Below, piece by piece: positions 1-13,313 of a stretch of 64,000 nucleotides of DNA (position 1 is its first letter; the number at the start of each line of letters is the position of its first letter). The stretch covers positions 13,068,948-13,132,947 of the forward strand of contig CM076652.1 in NCBI GenBank assembly GCA_038496675.1. The letters are read 5' to 3'. Position numbers and translations under genes: made by a program. The notes under the pieces are model-generated. The model worked only from the letters and a program-made list of their open reading frames with translations. It did not search any database and was not told where the DNA came from. Origin of the DNA: Rachycentron canadum (lineage: Eukaryota; Chordata; Actinopteri; Carangiformes; Rachycentridae).

Positions 1-36
<36 letters not shown>
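1..36. repeat. (TA)n microsatellite at window edge
   Basis: The first 36 bases are almost pure alternating T and A. The array may continue beyond the window. Confidence 0.9.
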
Positions 37-38
<2 letters not shown>

Positions 39-1877
39 CTGTGTATATCTACCTGTGAGCTTTGCATCAACATTTGTATTTAAATTTTGAGACAAAGTAT
101 CACGGTTGCTTGATTTTACTGTGATGAAGGTTATTCTCCAGCTTGGCTTACTGTTCCCCTATAAATACAAATAACAAATGAAACCCAAACAATGTGTACA
201 GTCTGGACTCACACAGGCTGGCCTGGTAAGATGAAACAATGCTGTAGTGAATACCTGGTTGGATTGTTGTGTAAGTTTACCACAAATGCAGATGCAAAAT
301 GAGCAATGTGTAACAGACTTACACATCATTAGATCAAATAAGTTCAGTGAAGGGTTATCTTTGTCTTATTTTCTAATCAACAAAGCACAATCTACATAGC
401 GTAGGGGGAGCAGTGTAACCTTTTTAAAAATCCACTGGGTTCCAGTCACCCACTGAAACCAGTGATCTTATCATGAAAGGGGTTTTTCTTTCATTGTTGG
501 TTTTCTCCTTGTTTGCACTGTGAAGTTTAGAATGGTGGATGTATCACTGCAACGCCTCAGCCTTGTCTTCCCCTTCTCAGCATCTGATAACCAGGAAAAT
601 CATCTACAACTTCTCCCAGCGACCTCTGGACACTTATAGCAGTACACCCTCCATGTCATTTTAATAAATGAAAGCCCAAGGTGAAATACAAGTGAACCAG
701 AAGCTACCTAGTGTTCATCATGCAGCAGAGTAAGGGTGATAGTGAAGGTTGAGGCAAGATCTGAGATGTTGCCCAGGATATCTCCACCACAGAGATATGT
801 TTGTTATATTATGTAATAAATTTATAATTAAAACACGAACTGCGTCAAATTCTTGCTCCTGCTAATTTAGTTTGTCTGAGTATTAAAATCACTTTCCAGT
901 GTCATTTATTGAGTAAATGCCACACAAAAGTCAAAAATATAAATAGAAAATGTACATACATGGTTTCTGTGTACATCATAATCATAGAAATAACTGACTT
1001 ACATGTTATCACCCTCAACTACACTGAGGCTTCACACAGGTTCTTCATCGCAATTTCCCTGCAAGTCATGAAGGACACAGCCAGCTGAGCTCCACAAGAA
1101 GGCCTTCACAAAAGTGCAGCACAGCTGATGTCCACCCATATATGACTGACAGTTGCATCTTCTAAAATGCTGTAGTTGACTACTTGGTGATATTGTGCCT
1201 GCTGATGGATCACACAGCAAGTTGGAAAAAGACATGATCATTTGGTTACATGGTACATTAAGTTTTCATTTGAAGGGCGCTGAAAAACAGACTTTACATT
1301 ATAAAATGGATGCAACAAAAGCAGCCGACAGAGACAGCTCCCCGCTGGCATTGCACACAACACTACAAACAAACATCAAGAACAGCAACAAACACAGTTC
1401 ATAATCACACGTTCTCTTTGCTCTGCGAGTTCATTTTCAATGCTTCACATTCTTATTACGTGACACACAAGTAATTGGTTTTTATACTTCAGAAAATATT
1501 CATCCTCATTGTGTGTACTATTATAATGGTAGATATTGTTAGCCAAAGTATGAGTGACAATGCTATTATAGCAGCTAAATGAACCTGGTAAATAACACAA
1601 TTCCTAATTATTCCATCAGATTTATTGCCGGTCACTGTACAGATAGAGGGCAATGACTTAATGACAAGACTGTTTGCCATCCTCCACTAGAGACTTACAA
1701 TAGTATAAAAATTGATCGAAGTTACAAGGACAACATGCCTATTGATAGTGTCCGTCACAGAGAATCAGATATTTTGACTAAAAGACTCTTTTCTTTGTCT
1801 ATTTGCAGCATCAGTTCCAGAGGAGGATAAATAATCCATGAGATGACAAGAGGGTTTAGAGGATCTGCAAAAATCAG
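37..1877. other. Non-coding stretch; probable 3' UTR of rabl2 plus intergenic DNA
   Basis: No exon with plausible splice sites was found here. The part next to 1878 should be the 3' untranslated region of the minus-strand rabl2 gene. Minus-strand AATAAA hexamers occur, for example at 905–910, so transcription could end near there, but this is a guess from a very common motif in AT-rich DNA. The small open frames here show no family resemblance I recognise. Confidence 0.4.
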
Positions 1878-4174
1878 TCAGACCAACTCAGGACTCTCCG
1901 CTTTCAATACATCCTCATCTGTCTCTGAATTAATTTCCTTCTTCTCCAGGTCAAAGTTCTATAAGAGAAGTGAGACAAAATTACATCAGTACAATTATGG
2001 TTACAGTCAAAAACCCTTAGACTACTTTTTTCAGCTACAAAGAAAATATGTTAGAACGTGCACTTTACACATGCAAGCTAATGATGTTTAATACAATCTT
2101 TATTATTATTATAGTGCAGGTTTTGAGTAAACATCTTAAAAAAAGATATGACAATGACAGACAGAGTTTCTTAAAGCAAGTACTGTATAATACAACATGA
2201 TTAAGTTAGGGTTGCATAATAGCTACAGCAGCTAAAAAGGTGAGCTCATCAGTGAACAGACTATGTTTTAGTATTCAGAGATGTGTACCTCTAACTCTTG
2301 CATTACTTCATCCATGAAGTCACTGGGGTTTTGCTTGTAGTCGACTGCTCTCTTGATCATCTCTCTGAACATCTGTTGTGACAGTTACAAAGTATCATCA
2401 TACACGGGCAGATGAAGTGGTCTACAAAACTTATGACCTTAAACTGACTGTTTTATGAAAGGAGCACTGTCAAATACTGTAAAATTACAAAAATGCAAGA
2501 ACTTATAGATCGCTAGTATCTACTCAATACTCAAAACAAAGTTCAAACCTTGACTACGTTGGTCCCATCAGCTGCAGATACAAAGTAAAATGGGAGTCCT
2601 TGCTTCTTCCCAAAGTTAAAGCTTCTCTGTGTCACCTTCAAATCAGCTGCAGACAAGAAAAAAAAAATTCACCATTGTAATTCTAGAGTCAACTTAATTG
2701 GTCAAAAAGTTAATGAAATGATCAATGTTTGCAAAAGTACAATAAAAGGAAAAAAACATATTTGTTTATCCTGCAGTAACATTTCAAGTGCATAAATTCA
2801 TTATAAGAACTGAGTATTTATTGTTATGCACAGTGTCAAAATCAGACCCACCATCGATTTTGTTGGCAACCACACAACAGGGTATCTCAGGTCTGTACTC
2901 TCTCAGCTCCTTATACCAGTTGGCCAAATTCTTATATGTGATCTTCCTTTGAACATCAAAAACCTTAAAGAGAAAGTAGAGTAAAAAAAAGAGTCCAGCT
3001 TGCTGTGCTGAGGACAATTGGTGCAATCCAACAACAGCCCTTGTCCCTGGGAGAGAATCACCATGTTAAATCCCACTATATGACTGCATGGAGTAACGAG
3101 TTAAACCCTTCGACACCAAGTCAGCTAACAAACGTCTAAATGGAATTGAGCAGCTCATCTTAACCAGTATGAAACTTTATTATTTCTCCTGTTAAATGCA
3201 TTACGCTTGAAGTGATATATAAGGATCAATACAGAAAAAAAAATTTAACAACTTTGTTTTTTTTAATGAAAGCAATCCATCTGAAATATTATATTCCTTA
3301 TTCCTTACATCACTGAGTACTAGGATTTACCGTTTACATCTTACCTCCTTGCAAGTTCCTGGCAGGAAGAAAGAAAGGGCAGGCTGAGTGATTATTGAAA
3401 GGATCCAAGAGTGTGTCTTACCATGATGCATGCATGTGCTTTGTGGTAATACGATGGATGCATGCTTTGAAACCTCTCCTGACCAGCTGTGTCCCAGAAA
3501 TCTGTGGGTCAAAAACAAAAGCCATCCTCACAGAAGCAATAAGAAGACTGATCCTGGGTGATTTAAGATTTTAAGATGGGTGAAATTATTTGCAGTTGTC
3601 CCTGGGAGCATAACAAAAGCAAATGCATAATACATACCGACAGCTACCGTCTTGTTTCCTACAGTGGCTGTGTGTTTGTAGAGAGTCAGAGCATATGTTG
3701 ACAACTGCTGGGGACGGCTGTACAAAGAGTTAAGGATCTTAAACTCTCAGGACAAATGCTCTACTCTGGTGGAGACGCGTGGACTTAAGCATGATCATGT
3801 GTAGACAGTAACTGTAATGTTCTATCACAGGATAATACAGTATTTATACAGCAATTTCAAAATAAATTATACAGACACGGCTTCATCTTGAATGTCTAGA
3901 GCTGCTAAAGGATACTATTCGTCCATAAGAAACCTTTCCATCAGCCTAGAAAGAGACAGAATATTTGTCATGTTAAAGAGGACAATGGGTGATATTCCGA
4001 GGAAAAGTAATAATATCATTAAGCAAACGAACACGAGGAGCCTGAGCTTATGACCAAAAACACCTACTTGGATTTACCAACTGCGCTGTCTCCCAGACAT
4101 ATGATCTTCACTTGTTCGTCTGCATCGTATTTCTTCTGGTCCAGTTCAGGGATGCTGCCAACGTCGCCAGCCAT
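1878..4174 (-). CDS. rabl2: Rab-like GTPase RABL2
   Basis: Small Ras-like GTPase, 223 residues. The family binds the IFT-B complex and acts in ciliary/flagellar transport and sperm function. Exons in transcript order: 4174–4068, 3945–3916, 3717–3638, 3501–3422, 2963–2852, 2646–2549, 2372–2289, 1958–1878; all phases agree. The protein opens MAGDVGSIPELDQKKYDADE. The P-loop GDSAVGKS is at residues 28–35, the WDTAGQE switch motif near 75–81, and the NKID base-recognition motif near 133–136. The C-terminal tail is acidic and lacks a prenylation cysteine, as expected for RABL2. Length is close to human RABL2B (about 228). The start is the first ATG of the first exon and aligns with the human start. 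The next gene on the same strand is cimap1b, another cilium/sperm-tail gene. Confidence 0.95.
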
Positions 4175-5111
4175 TTTCCTCTTCTGTTATTGTTTAGACT
4201 GGAGGTGACTGTATCAGCAGAGGCTTTCCTAGCCCTATTTATAACTTAAACACCTGAAAAAAAAAATGGAGCTCCTCAAGGGGCTAGATTCCGCCGGCTT
4301 TTAGCCACAATAAGTGTTAGCTAGTTTGCCATCGGTTAGCCGAGGTTAACATCGCGTGGCTCGACATCGTATCGTTCATTTCGCTGGCCCGTCGGTCTTC
4401 ACATTACCTAAACAGATTGTAGCTGCAACAGAGAATAGTACAGAAAGAGTCATTGAATTCACTTGTCCCTTTAAAGTCTTTTGTAAGCACCGGTCCGTTA
4501 CCTTCACAGTGTGCTCTGAGAGAGTTAAGGAGGCAACTAGTGCTAACAGCTAACAGTGGGTTAGCACCGCTAACTGAATTAGCGTTGATAGCATTTGTTA
4601 AACAAGAGTACTTCAAATGTCGCCGACTGTCATGTGTATATTATTTTTTTTGCAACGCGAGGATGATTTCAACTGTTTTCTTCTCTAATCTACGGACACC
4701 GACATTAAAAGTTTGCAGATGTTGCATTGAGTGGCCGACGGTTTTCGTTTCTATGCAACGGGGACGCCCGTAGGACCAGTTCATGGTGTATCCTGCTGCC
4801 CTTGTATGTGCCTGTCAGAAATTACAACTGAAAAATTAAAAGTAATTATGTCTGTATTTACAGTGCACAGATTTCCGTGCTTTCCGTGTGACACTGGGGC
4901 ACCTAAATTTGTAAATTTCAGAAATGTCTGCAGTAACATATTCGAAAAGCAATAATCATACACAAGAACAACATACACAACTCAAGACTGTGCCTAACTC
5001 TATAAATAAATATTAATCTTGCCTACTGAATAAAAAGCAAAGGGTTTATCGGCACTTTCATCCTCAAAGATGTTGAAAAATAATAATTTCCTCAATTTGG
5101 ATAGCTAAATA

Positions 5112-5153
<42 letters not shown>

Positions 5154-5757
5154 GATTTAAAGTAAAAAAAAAAGTATAGATAAAAGATATAGATAAAAGT
5201 ATTTATCTGTTATAATCTACAAGGGGCGATTGGGTACTGAAGTTCAGAGAGACGGTCTTTAGTCAGTATCCTCTCTGGGTTAAAATCCATACCCACAAAC
5301 ATCAGAACAGCCTCAAAAATTATAATATATATATATATATTATTGCCTTGTATTTATATTATAGTTTTAAATGCAATAAGTAAGAAAGTGCTTACTTACT
5401 TATACCAACTGAATATGTGACTTGACCAATCAAAAATAACTATGTGTGCACAACAAGAAATAGTTGTGAGTAAGAGTTTAAAAATAAAACTGGTTTGAAA
5501 ATACTCTCGTAAAAATGAAGCTACATGAATACAAATGTCAGACATGTGCCCCATATGAAAAATTTTTAATTCAGTGTAATTTATTTTAAATACTGACAGT
5601 GGTCATAAAGCTGATAAAGTGACAAGTATCAATACTACAAGATTTATAACTGGCAAAAAAATGTGATCTCAGTAATTCTGAGCAGTTTGCCTTTTGTGCT
5701 TTATTCAATAATGCTGTGTGAATTGTTCAGTTGAAATTAATGGTCATATATGTGACA
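4175..5757. other. rabl2 promoter side and intergenic DNA
   Basis: The bases just above 4174 are the rabl2 5' UTR and promoter. From about 4300 to 4780 the sequence is richer in CG than its surroundings, fitting a promoter. A CT-rich microsatellite lies at 5117–5153 and a short TA run at 5324–5341. The open frame at 4453–4773 has no splice context or family resemblance and is not called. Confidence 0.4.
5117..5153. repeat. (TC)n microsatellite
   Basis: A nearly uninterrupted run of TC dinucleotides with one interruption near its right end. Confidence 0.9.
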
Positions 5758-7058
5758 TTATTCAGTCACATGTACAATGAGGGGTGAGATGTATTCTGAG
5801 TGACGCAGTCCAAAGGAGAAGCTCGGAGCTTTTGCTCTTGTGAAGGTCACCTAGGAGTAGAAATTGTACAGTAAATGAACAAAATGCAGAATATTTTGGA
5901 CCCTGATTAAATTAGGCAGTATGGGGTTTCGTACATGCTCAGGGTAGTGTGCACCAGGTCCTGGTTTCTTTGTGGTTTCACCAGGAGCAAAGTTGCGGCC
6001 TGTCATGCTGTACTGGGGAGGTTTTTGCCTGTAAATACGAGGGTCCACAACTTTGTAGGCAGCAGGGCCAGGAGTCTGCAGGAGGAAGTAGACGTATGCA
6101 GAACACAAGTAAATCGCAAGATTGATAGGATGTTTTTTTAAGAAAAGCCATGAATGTCTCTGTGTATGTACCTTCTTCAGGTCCTCATGGAAGCTTCCAT
6201 TCTTGCTGCGGGGACAGAGAGAGTAGGTGGGAGCTGCAGCTGTGACCACAGTTTTGGGTCCCAACACAGGGGGCAGATTGTACGAGGCTGGACCTGCAGA
6301 AATTAAGTTTATATTCCTTGTGCCATGAAAACCACAGCTCAATTAAAGCTGACGCAAAATAGATAATGTTACCTGGTGTTTGGTTGGCACTCAGGTCTTT
6401 GCTCCTCCCTGACAAAGAGTAAGCAGGAGCAGAGCGGAAGATTGCCTTTCCTGAATGTTCTGGAGAATAGTGGCCTGAAACACCAAAGGGAGGTAAATAA
6501 AAATACAGCCACGCTCAAATCACAACTGTCAATATGCAGTAAACCTGCATATTGACATCTTTGGGTGGGTAGTTTGCATGTATCTAATTTTTTTCATGTA
6601 ATTTTACAAAATGTGTTTTAATGTCTGTGGGGTTTTGCTGACCAGGTCCAGGGGCCTGGAACAGTCTTGGCTCCTTTGGGCGGCTGTGGAGTGAAAATGC
6701 AGGAGTGCTGTCATGGCCCACTCTGGTAATGTTGGAGGGAACGAGGTATCTTGGTCCAGGAGAGCAATTAGAACTGGTCTCGTTATGAACTCTCCCTAAG
6801 CTGAACACTGGTGCTTTGTATTTAGTAGGGTCATGTTTGTTGTTACCTTCATTGGAGGAAACAAGGGCAGACAATGTTAACAATAATACTAATAATGGTG
6901 TTGGTGGCAAAAAAAAAAAAAGGTTTAATGGTTATTTTGGCTATACCTGTGAGTCCAGGCAGTGCATACTTGGGTCCTGGGCTACCATAGAGAGCAGCTA
7001 TGGGCCCCCTTGGCTTGTGGGGCCTCCAGGTCCCAACCCAAGGTTCAGCACTTGCCAT
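5758..7058 (-). CDS. cimap1b: Ciliary microtubule-associated protein 1B / outer dense fiber protein 3B
   Basis: Repeat protein of the CIMAP/ODF3 family, 257 residues against about 253 for human ODF3B. Relatives sit inside axonemal microtubules or sperm-tail structures. Exons in transcript order: 7058–6947, 6846–6643, 6474–6373, 6293–6172, 6075–5935, 5850–5758, all in phase. The start MASAEPWVGTWRPHKPRGPI matches the family's conserved N terminus. Pro-Gly-Pro-x-Y repeats (STPGR type) recur: SPGPKYALP, SPGPRYLVP, APGPGHYSP, TPGPASYNLP, TPGPAAYKV and KPGPGAHYP. The C terminus FSFGLRHSEYISPLIV is also family-typical. The older symbol is odf3b. Human ODF3B and RABL2B both lie at 22q13, which supports the assignment. 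I cannot fully separate the 1A and 1B paralogues. Confidence 0.92.
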
Positions 7059-9175
7059 TACCTTAAAAGAAAGAGACAGATGGACACTGAAATCAAATTG
7101 GTCAATAAATAAAAGAATGATACCCCCAGTGCGGAGGGGAAGAAGGATGGATTAAATGAATACCCTTTAATAATTATTCATTTTAGTACATTATAAAATA
7201 CTGTAACTGTATTAGAATTGCTGACAGGCCTGTCTGCTTGAACTATTGAATTTATTCACTCTGATTCTAGGCAAACACCTGAGGTGCTTCTATAAAAGAG
7301 GGTATTTTGTAAAATAGTTGTTGTTAGCTGTTGAACCCTGAAGCTGGGTCTTTACTGTTTCTGATGTGATGGAAGTGCATCATTTAAATTTGCTCCACCA
7401 GCTGCTTCTCAGTCTCATGTCACTAGGAACAGCAATATTGCTACCCATTCACAGCAGTAGTTTTTGAACAATAACAGTATTTATAATCATAACAATAATA
7501 GAAATATCTGAACTGTACAATAATCTTTGTATTATTATACTATACTTTAATACTTTAAGTGCAAAGAAGCAGGCCAAGTTACTGGATCATAAATCATTCC
7601 ACTGGCCAATTTGTTGGTGGTAGTTTACGCATCTTGTTACACAGAAGTGAAAATTACAAGTTTATTTAGGTCATTTAACAAAATCATTACATTATCAGGA
7701 CTGTACTATTTGCCAGTATATACTTAGTGGGTAATTTGCAGGTAAAGTGAAAGTGCTACATCAAAACCAGAACAGTGTATGTAATACACCCAGAGTTGCC
7801 TGCCACAGAACCTTGAAATGTCTACAAAGGGTATACAAACTTGTGCAATCAGTCACGGCTTTAAGTTTAGTTCATTTAGCCGTCACATGCATAAATTAAC
7901 GATGTTACTTACAGAAATCCTGATCCTGTCACGAGTGTCCCTCTATGTCAGGCTTTATCCCTGGAACTGTGCATGTGCAGTGAACCCAAACACAGATTGT
8001 TTAGTGGTTGTCAACTTCACTATGACAACGTTGCCATGGAGACAACTCTTTGACAGGCATGTGTATGAATATGTGTGTTTCTGTCTGTGAACAGTGCAGG
8101 AATTTTCCCAAAATGTGAATACATGAAGCACAGCGTGGAGACGGTGTAAATGATTTATTTCATATAAAAAGCAGTAACAGGCCACAGGGTCCCACTGTGA
8201 CACTCTGGTTAGATTTAATCTGGTTGTACTAAGGGATGGTATTTTACATATTATTGAAAGTAAACATTAAACAAAATCAAACATCACTGTCTTGAATTCT
8301 AATTTGGAGGCTTTATTTTTTAATTTATCACAGCCTAGAGCCCCACCATTTGCATCCACCTGACCTTTTTTTTTTTTTTTTTAAACTTATAGCTTGTTGG
8401 TTATAGGATACTTTCGTGTTCAAATATCAGGGGTCTTGATCCAAGGTTCTTAATCCACAGTTAAACTACACAAGATTAACCAATATTTTATGAATATAAA
8501 AACAAATTATCTGCCAAGACATGAAAAAAATTTGCATATATATATATATATAGAGAGAGAGAGAGCACATTATTTTTCAGAACATTATGATATCACAGTG
8601 AAGTTGAACCTTTTGGATATAAAACTTGATTTTATCCTATAAGGTATTTGTATTAAATTGTGACATAATTGTATGAATTTATGAGCTGTGGCCTTGGGTC
8701 ATAGTGACCTTGAACTTTGACCATCAAAATCAAATCAGTTCATCCTCGAGTCCAAGTTAATGTTTGTACCTTTCAGTTACACATACATATACATGTGAAT
8801 GTTATTTTTTGAAAACAGGAAGATGTGATTAAGTGGTAAAATGTGGAGGTGGATTACCCCACCTAGGACTGGTCCTAAGCTTTTCATAGCTTACATGTGA
8901 TCTTGTGACAACAGGAAAAGAACAGTTCTTACTATTAACATTGATGCTGGCTCTGTTCTGTTCAAGTGACCCAGTAGTTCATGACAGTGTGACAGTGTGA
9001 CAGTGGGAACAACACTGGCCACCTGAGACTCAAGCAGGTAAATGGAATTTGCCTTTGCTTTTCCCACTGTGACATGTCAAAATGTCAACCATGAAAATTA
9101 CACTGGTAGAGTTTGTCCACAATCAGAAAATGAAAACTGCTTTGATATTTGTTGTTTTGATGTGGATTCTGTTCT
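7059..9175. other. Intergenic: cimap1b upstream region and ptpdc1 3' side
   Basis: No coding exon seen. The left part is upstream of cimap1b and includes an X-box-like site near 8030. The right part should hold the 3' UTR of ptpdc1, whose stop is at 9176. A poly-T tract lies near 8366–8384 and a short TA/GA microsatellite near 8537–8566. A 9-base GTGACAGTG-like unit is repeated near 8982–9004. Confidence 0.4.
8030..8043 (-). promoter_or_regulatory. X-box-like RFX site upstream of cimap1b
   Basis: On the minus strand the site reads GTCTCCATGGCAAC. The right half GGCAAC fits the RFX half-site RGYAAC, while the left half GTCTCC departs from GTNRCC at one base. It lies about 970 bases upstream of the cimap1b start codon on the coding strand. 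RFX factors drive many axonemal genes, so the position is sensible; binding itself is inferred. Confidence 0.45.
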
Positions 9176-10315
9176 TCAAAGTGTGGAATTGGTGCTGTAG
9201 GCCCTCGTGAGATATCTGCATTCGTGGTAGGTTTCTCTCAAACTGGACTTTAGGAGCTTCATCAAAGTTGCAAAGTTTTCCATTTCCTCTTGGGGGCGCT
9301 ATTGGTAAAAAAAATTATTTTATTCATTATTTTACTCATCATTACACCATGATATTTACGTGTTTCAGCAGCACGCACACAATTGAACTCACTCTATATA
9401 TTGTCTTACCCTTGTAAGTGCTCGAATCAGCCGTTGCAGCACAGCATCCTCTCTGTGTGGACACAGGCTCGTCACTGTACTCACACAGCTCAGAAGACAG
9501 TAGATTGTGTGTCTCTGTGGCTGTATAATATTGAAAAAATATTTTAAATCTCTGCAAAATCTTTGTTTCTGAGTGCAATTTTTTTTAAGAAGACTCAAGA
9601 CACAACGACTTACATCTGTTTCCTTACCTTTTTGAGCACACTGAGAGGTTTCCTGTTTTTTGCTCCAATACACAACCTGTCTACATCCTCTGCGCTTAGA
9701 ACAGGATCCTGGATCCAGGTTAAAAGAAGCATAAAGATTGATAGAGGAATGTTTAACACAGTATGGGATTGGATGGACTGCAACAAATGCTCTACCCCTA
9801 TATTTTCAAATGTCCCCAACTGACTGACTGACTGACTGACTGTTTGTATTTTTACCACTGGTTAGCCAAATGCCTCACCATGGAGTTGGATTTTCTCCAT
9901 TGGTTGTTGTTCTTTCACAGTGATTTGGTTCTGTTAAGAGGCGTTTACGGTCTGCAAAGTTACCAAGTGGAGTATTTGTTAGAGTAGAGTGCTCAAGTAA
10001 AGAACTAGCAGATCTGAATAGCATGTAAACAGCAGAAAGCCAGCAACTAAAAATTAGACAATAGGCCTACTACAGCCAGCAATAAAAGCCCTGTTGAAAA
10101 ATAATTGGTTTATGTCTATAGCAATGCCTGAGGGATTTGATTTTTGAAATGGTTACAGGAATTGTTGGGTTTGTATTAACACATAATGCAATTATGCAAA
10201 CAGGAGTGACTAAAAACGGGGCTTCATACTAAAACAGCCTCCAGTCAGTTATACATGTCAAACAGGGGGGTTTAGAAATCGAGGTTTGTCTGTAAGACAA
10301 GCCTGCCTCAAAAAA

Positions 10316-10347
<32 letters not shown>

Positions 10348-13313
10348 AAAAAAGCTGTTGCATTTTGCAGTTGAGGTAAATAAAGGCCTCAGACACAATT
10401 TGGGAAATATTGAGAACAATTCAACACAGTCTTTGTATATAATTTATGTGTTTTGTGATTTTAAATTAATGTTGACAAAATCAGTATTTTAACAGCACTG
10501 AACAGCACCTTGGAAATGCCTTGGAAGTTAACATGCAGTCTTAATGGACTGTATTTCAGTCACTATTTAATACTTTGAAACTGTTTCTGTCTGACAACAA
10601 CAACAAAAATTCAAATGGGAACAGTCTTAATGATAACTTCTCTGTATTAAAATACTGTATATGTGAACACAGAGAGTAGGAGAGAAGCAGAGAGATAAAT
10701 GGCTGAAACCAGCTGATATACAAGGTATAGACATGGTGTTGTTAGATCATAGTTCCATAGACAAATTGAGATTACTGGCATTATGAACTGTTGTTTCATG
10801 GCACTGACCCTTAACTTCTCCAGCCAGGTCCACAAAAGACAACTGAGAACATGAGGATCTGACTCAGTCACCATCAGAGCCCATCCACAGTCACTACTGT
10901 TCAGCTCCTCCTGTTGAAAAGATGTATGAAGTCAATGTTAGGTCAAAATTAATGTTCAACATATGTTCTGCTGTAAAACAATTTCACCCCAGTGTTTTTT
11001 TAGTTTTTCTTTTTTACCTGCAGAAGAGCTGACCTTTGCAGGATGTTTTCTCCTGGAGGACCTTGCTCTGCCATTGCCTTAGCAACAGCACGAGCCACTG
11101 AGGTTGAGCCTGGATTATGCGGATTTCTGCACAACTTTACATGGCAGAGATGAGAATTTTTTAATACATTCACATTTTCTTTTCTCATCATCTTTTTTTT
11201 TTTTACAGCAGGAATTGTGGTTACCTCAAGGTTGGAGGTGTATTTGGGAAGCATACTTTTCGTTGTGCATTTCAACCTCTTGTCACAGTTGTTGCTTTTT
11301 TTCATGCTGGAAACTGGGATGTTGAGTGTATGAGACTCCTTTTTGGAGGTCTGGCAAACTGGTGAACATGTGGCAAAGACTGGATTAACTGGTCTCAGAT
11401 CGGGTCGTATCAGATCCTCTACACACCAGTGTCTCTCATTCCCAAGTGCTGGGGTGTGGTGTGGACTCAGCTCCAGATCCTTCAGGACAGAATGCAACAA
11501 AATAAGAAAAGCCTCAATGATCAGTTGGATTTTAAAGAAGACATTCAGATCATGAATTGACGTAATTCTTGTCACATAATGAAATTTGACCTCATTTACT
11601 GTGATCTTGCTAAGGTCAGAGTCACTGTAGCTACGTTTGTCCAGCAGGATATCTCTCTTTCTCTCCAAGAATCCCAGAGGTTCATCCCAGGAGGACACCG
11701 ACCCTGAGCCCACCCATGAGCCCTTGTGACCATCCCTCATCAAGGGCAAGTACTGTTTGGCCACCAGCGTCTCCCTCACAGTCCCGCTCAGGGTCCTCAG
11801 TGCTGATCTCTTTTCCAGCTCAGCATGGATCTCTGGAGGAGCAGGGAGACCCAGGGCTAAGCAGGATATCTGCACACACAGGAGGTAGACCACCTAAAGA
11901 CATGGTCAAGAGGCCAGCAGGTAGAAGGAGGCGGTGAACTCAAGTCAGCCATTGTCAAGACAGAGGATTAATATTGTATAATGATCAAGTCCTCACCTTT
12001 GGTGTTTGTCTGAGGGTTCGTGCCTCCTGGCCATGCAGAAGTAGTGCCTGTCGGTTTAGATAGTGCTGCAGGGTGAAAGGGGCTCCATGCCGCAGGCTGA
12101 GGTCAGGGTATTGGACCAGCTGTGTACCGAGCAAGCGAGCAAAGTCAAACACCTGGCTGATCTGTGCCCGGGTTTGGATCGAGCGAGGGCGTTTAATCCG
12201 TACGTAGTGGACAGCCTCACTTGGGCTAATGCGCAGGGTGTAGATTAAGTAACAGGCTATCAGGACACCTGTTCAGCACCAAACACACAGTGGCAAACAG
12301 TGAATACACAGGAGAGCATTAGCTGGCAAACACAGTGTTTACAAGGACAGCAGATACAGTTTGTTTATTCCCACCTGTCCTGCCGAGGCCTGCGTGACAG
12401 TGCACGGCGACTCTTCCTTCCCTCACTGCAAAAGCCAAAACTTTCACCCCATCAATTATACCAACGAGAGAGGACACACCAAAATCCGGCATCCCAAAGT
12501 TGTAAAAGTAAACTGCAAATATACAAATATATGCACACATGAATGCAGATAGGGGCATCATGCCAATTCCCAATGGATTAACCTGTATTTGGAGAAACAT
12601 AACGCGCGGTGTAACGTATTAGTTACTACTATATTGTGAATTTAGTGTATCAAGATCTCACTGTCATTGTCCATGAAGATCTGTGGAGAGTAAGTAAAGC
12701 CACTTTCAGGGTCTAGGGGAGGTCCACAGTGAGCGTGCTCCCCAGGGAACTGCATGTTGATGATCGATCTGATGTTCAGCCTGGGAAAAAGTCCAAATTA
12801 TTTAGTCAACGGGAGACTCTGGGGCTGTGTTTGTAATAAAAGGCGGCAATGTCCAGGCTCACAACTCCTACAACTACTAATGTACTATGCATATCTACAC
12901 GTGGCACAGACACTGCAGAAATAGTTATGAACAGTCATTACCTATGAAACTGTTCCATGATGTTGTACTTCTCAATTAAATGATTGGATGGCCGTGCCAT
13001 GGCAATTATGTCATCTGTCACCCTGAGATAGAAAGAAGTTCATGATCACTAAACTGGCACTTTGCTATATAACATAACATAAATTCAATGAGGCTGCAGT
13101 CTATAGTATAGTATATTCTCACCAGGAGGAGAAAAGGCCTCGAATAACCTGTTGGTTCAACTTCCAGCACTCTGGTCCTTCATATCGACAGTCTACACCT
13201 CCACAGGCCAGTAGACAGAGGAGTCTGGGTGGGATAGCCTTCACCAGGTTCTCTCTGGCCTGGGAATAGGAGGGCCGTGGTACTGGTATGTGCGGGGTCA
13301 AGGTCGGCATCAT
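9176..13313 (-). CDS. ptpdc1: Protein tyrosine phosphatase domain-containing protein 1 (PTPDC1)
   Basis: Dual-specificity-type phosphatase. Family knockdown data link PTPDC1 to cilium length and centrosomes. Exons in transcript order: 13313–13123, 13022–12942, 12780–12662, 12512–12375, 12268–11997, 11893–11018, 10910–10809, 9708–9628, 9520–9410, 9298–9176, all in phase; 697 residues, or 657 if a 120-base intron (11599–11480) is removed. The catalytic loop HCHAGLGRTG sits near residues 168–177, with the nucleophile at Cys169. PRSIQTR follows in the next exon, and YSDSDLSK is a family landmark of the middle region. The C-terminal exons match PTPDC1 in content: DPHVLSCLLWTWLEKL, then DPVLSAEDVDRL. 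The start ATG pair at 13308–13313 follows an acceptor, and the upstream exon has an in-frame stop. Fish carry two copies (a/b); I cannot say which this is. Confidence 0.92.
11480..11599 (-). other. Possible 120-base in-frame intron inside ptpdc1 exon 6
   Basis: Within the long exon a donor reading ACA|GTAAAT and a pyrimidine-rich acceptor ending CCTGAAG|GATC bracket exactly 120 bases. Splicing joins SKIT to DLELSP without changing frame, and the stretch has no stop codon when retained. The retained 40 residues (HYVTRITSIHDL and onward) are hydrophobic and unlike the polar flanks. Confidence 0.55.

Noticed and set aside
4453..4773. 106-residue plus-strand open frame upstream of rabl2
   Set aside because: No recognisable domain and no exon junctions; it lies in a CG-richer promoter area where stops are fewer.
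8366..8384. Poly-T tract as a retroposon tail
   Set aside because: No flanking element or target-site duplication was seen; simple tracts are common throughout the window.
9810..9842. Short CTGA repeat
   Set aside because: Only five or six units; ordinary microsatellite inside a ptpdc1 intron.
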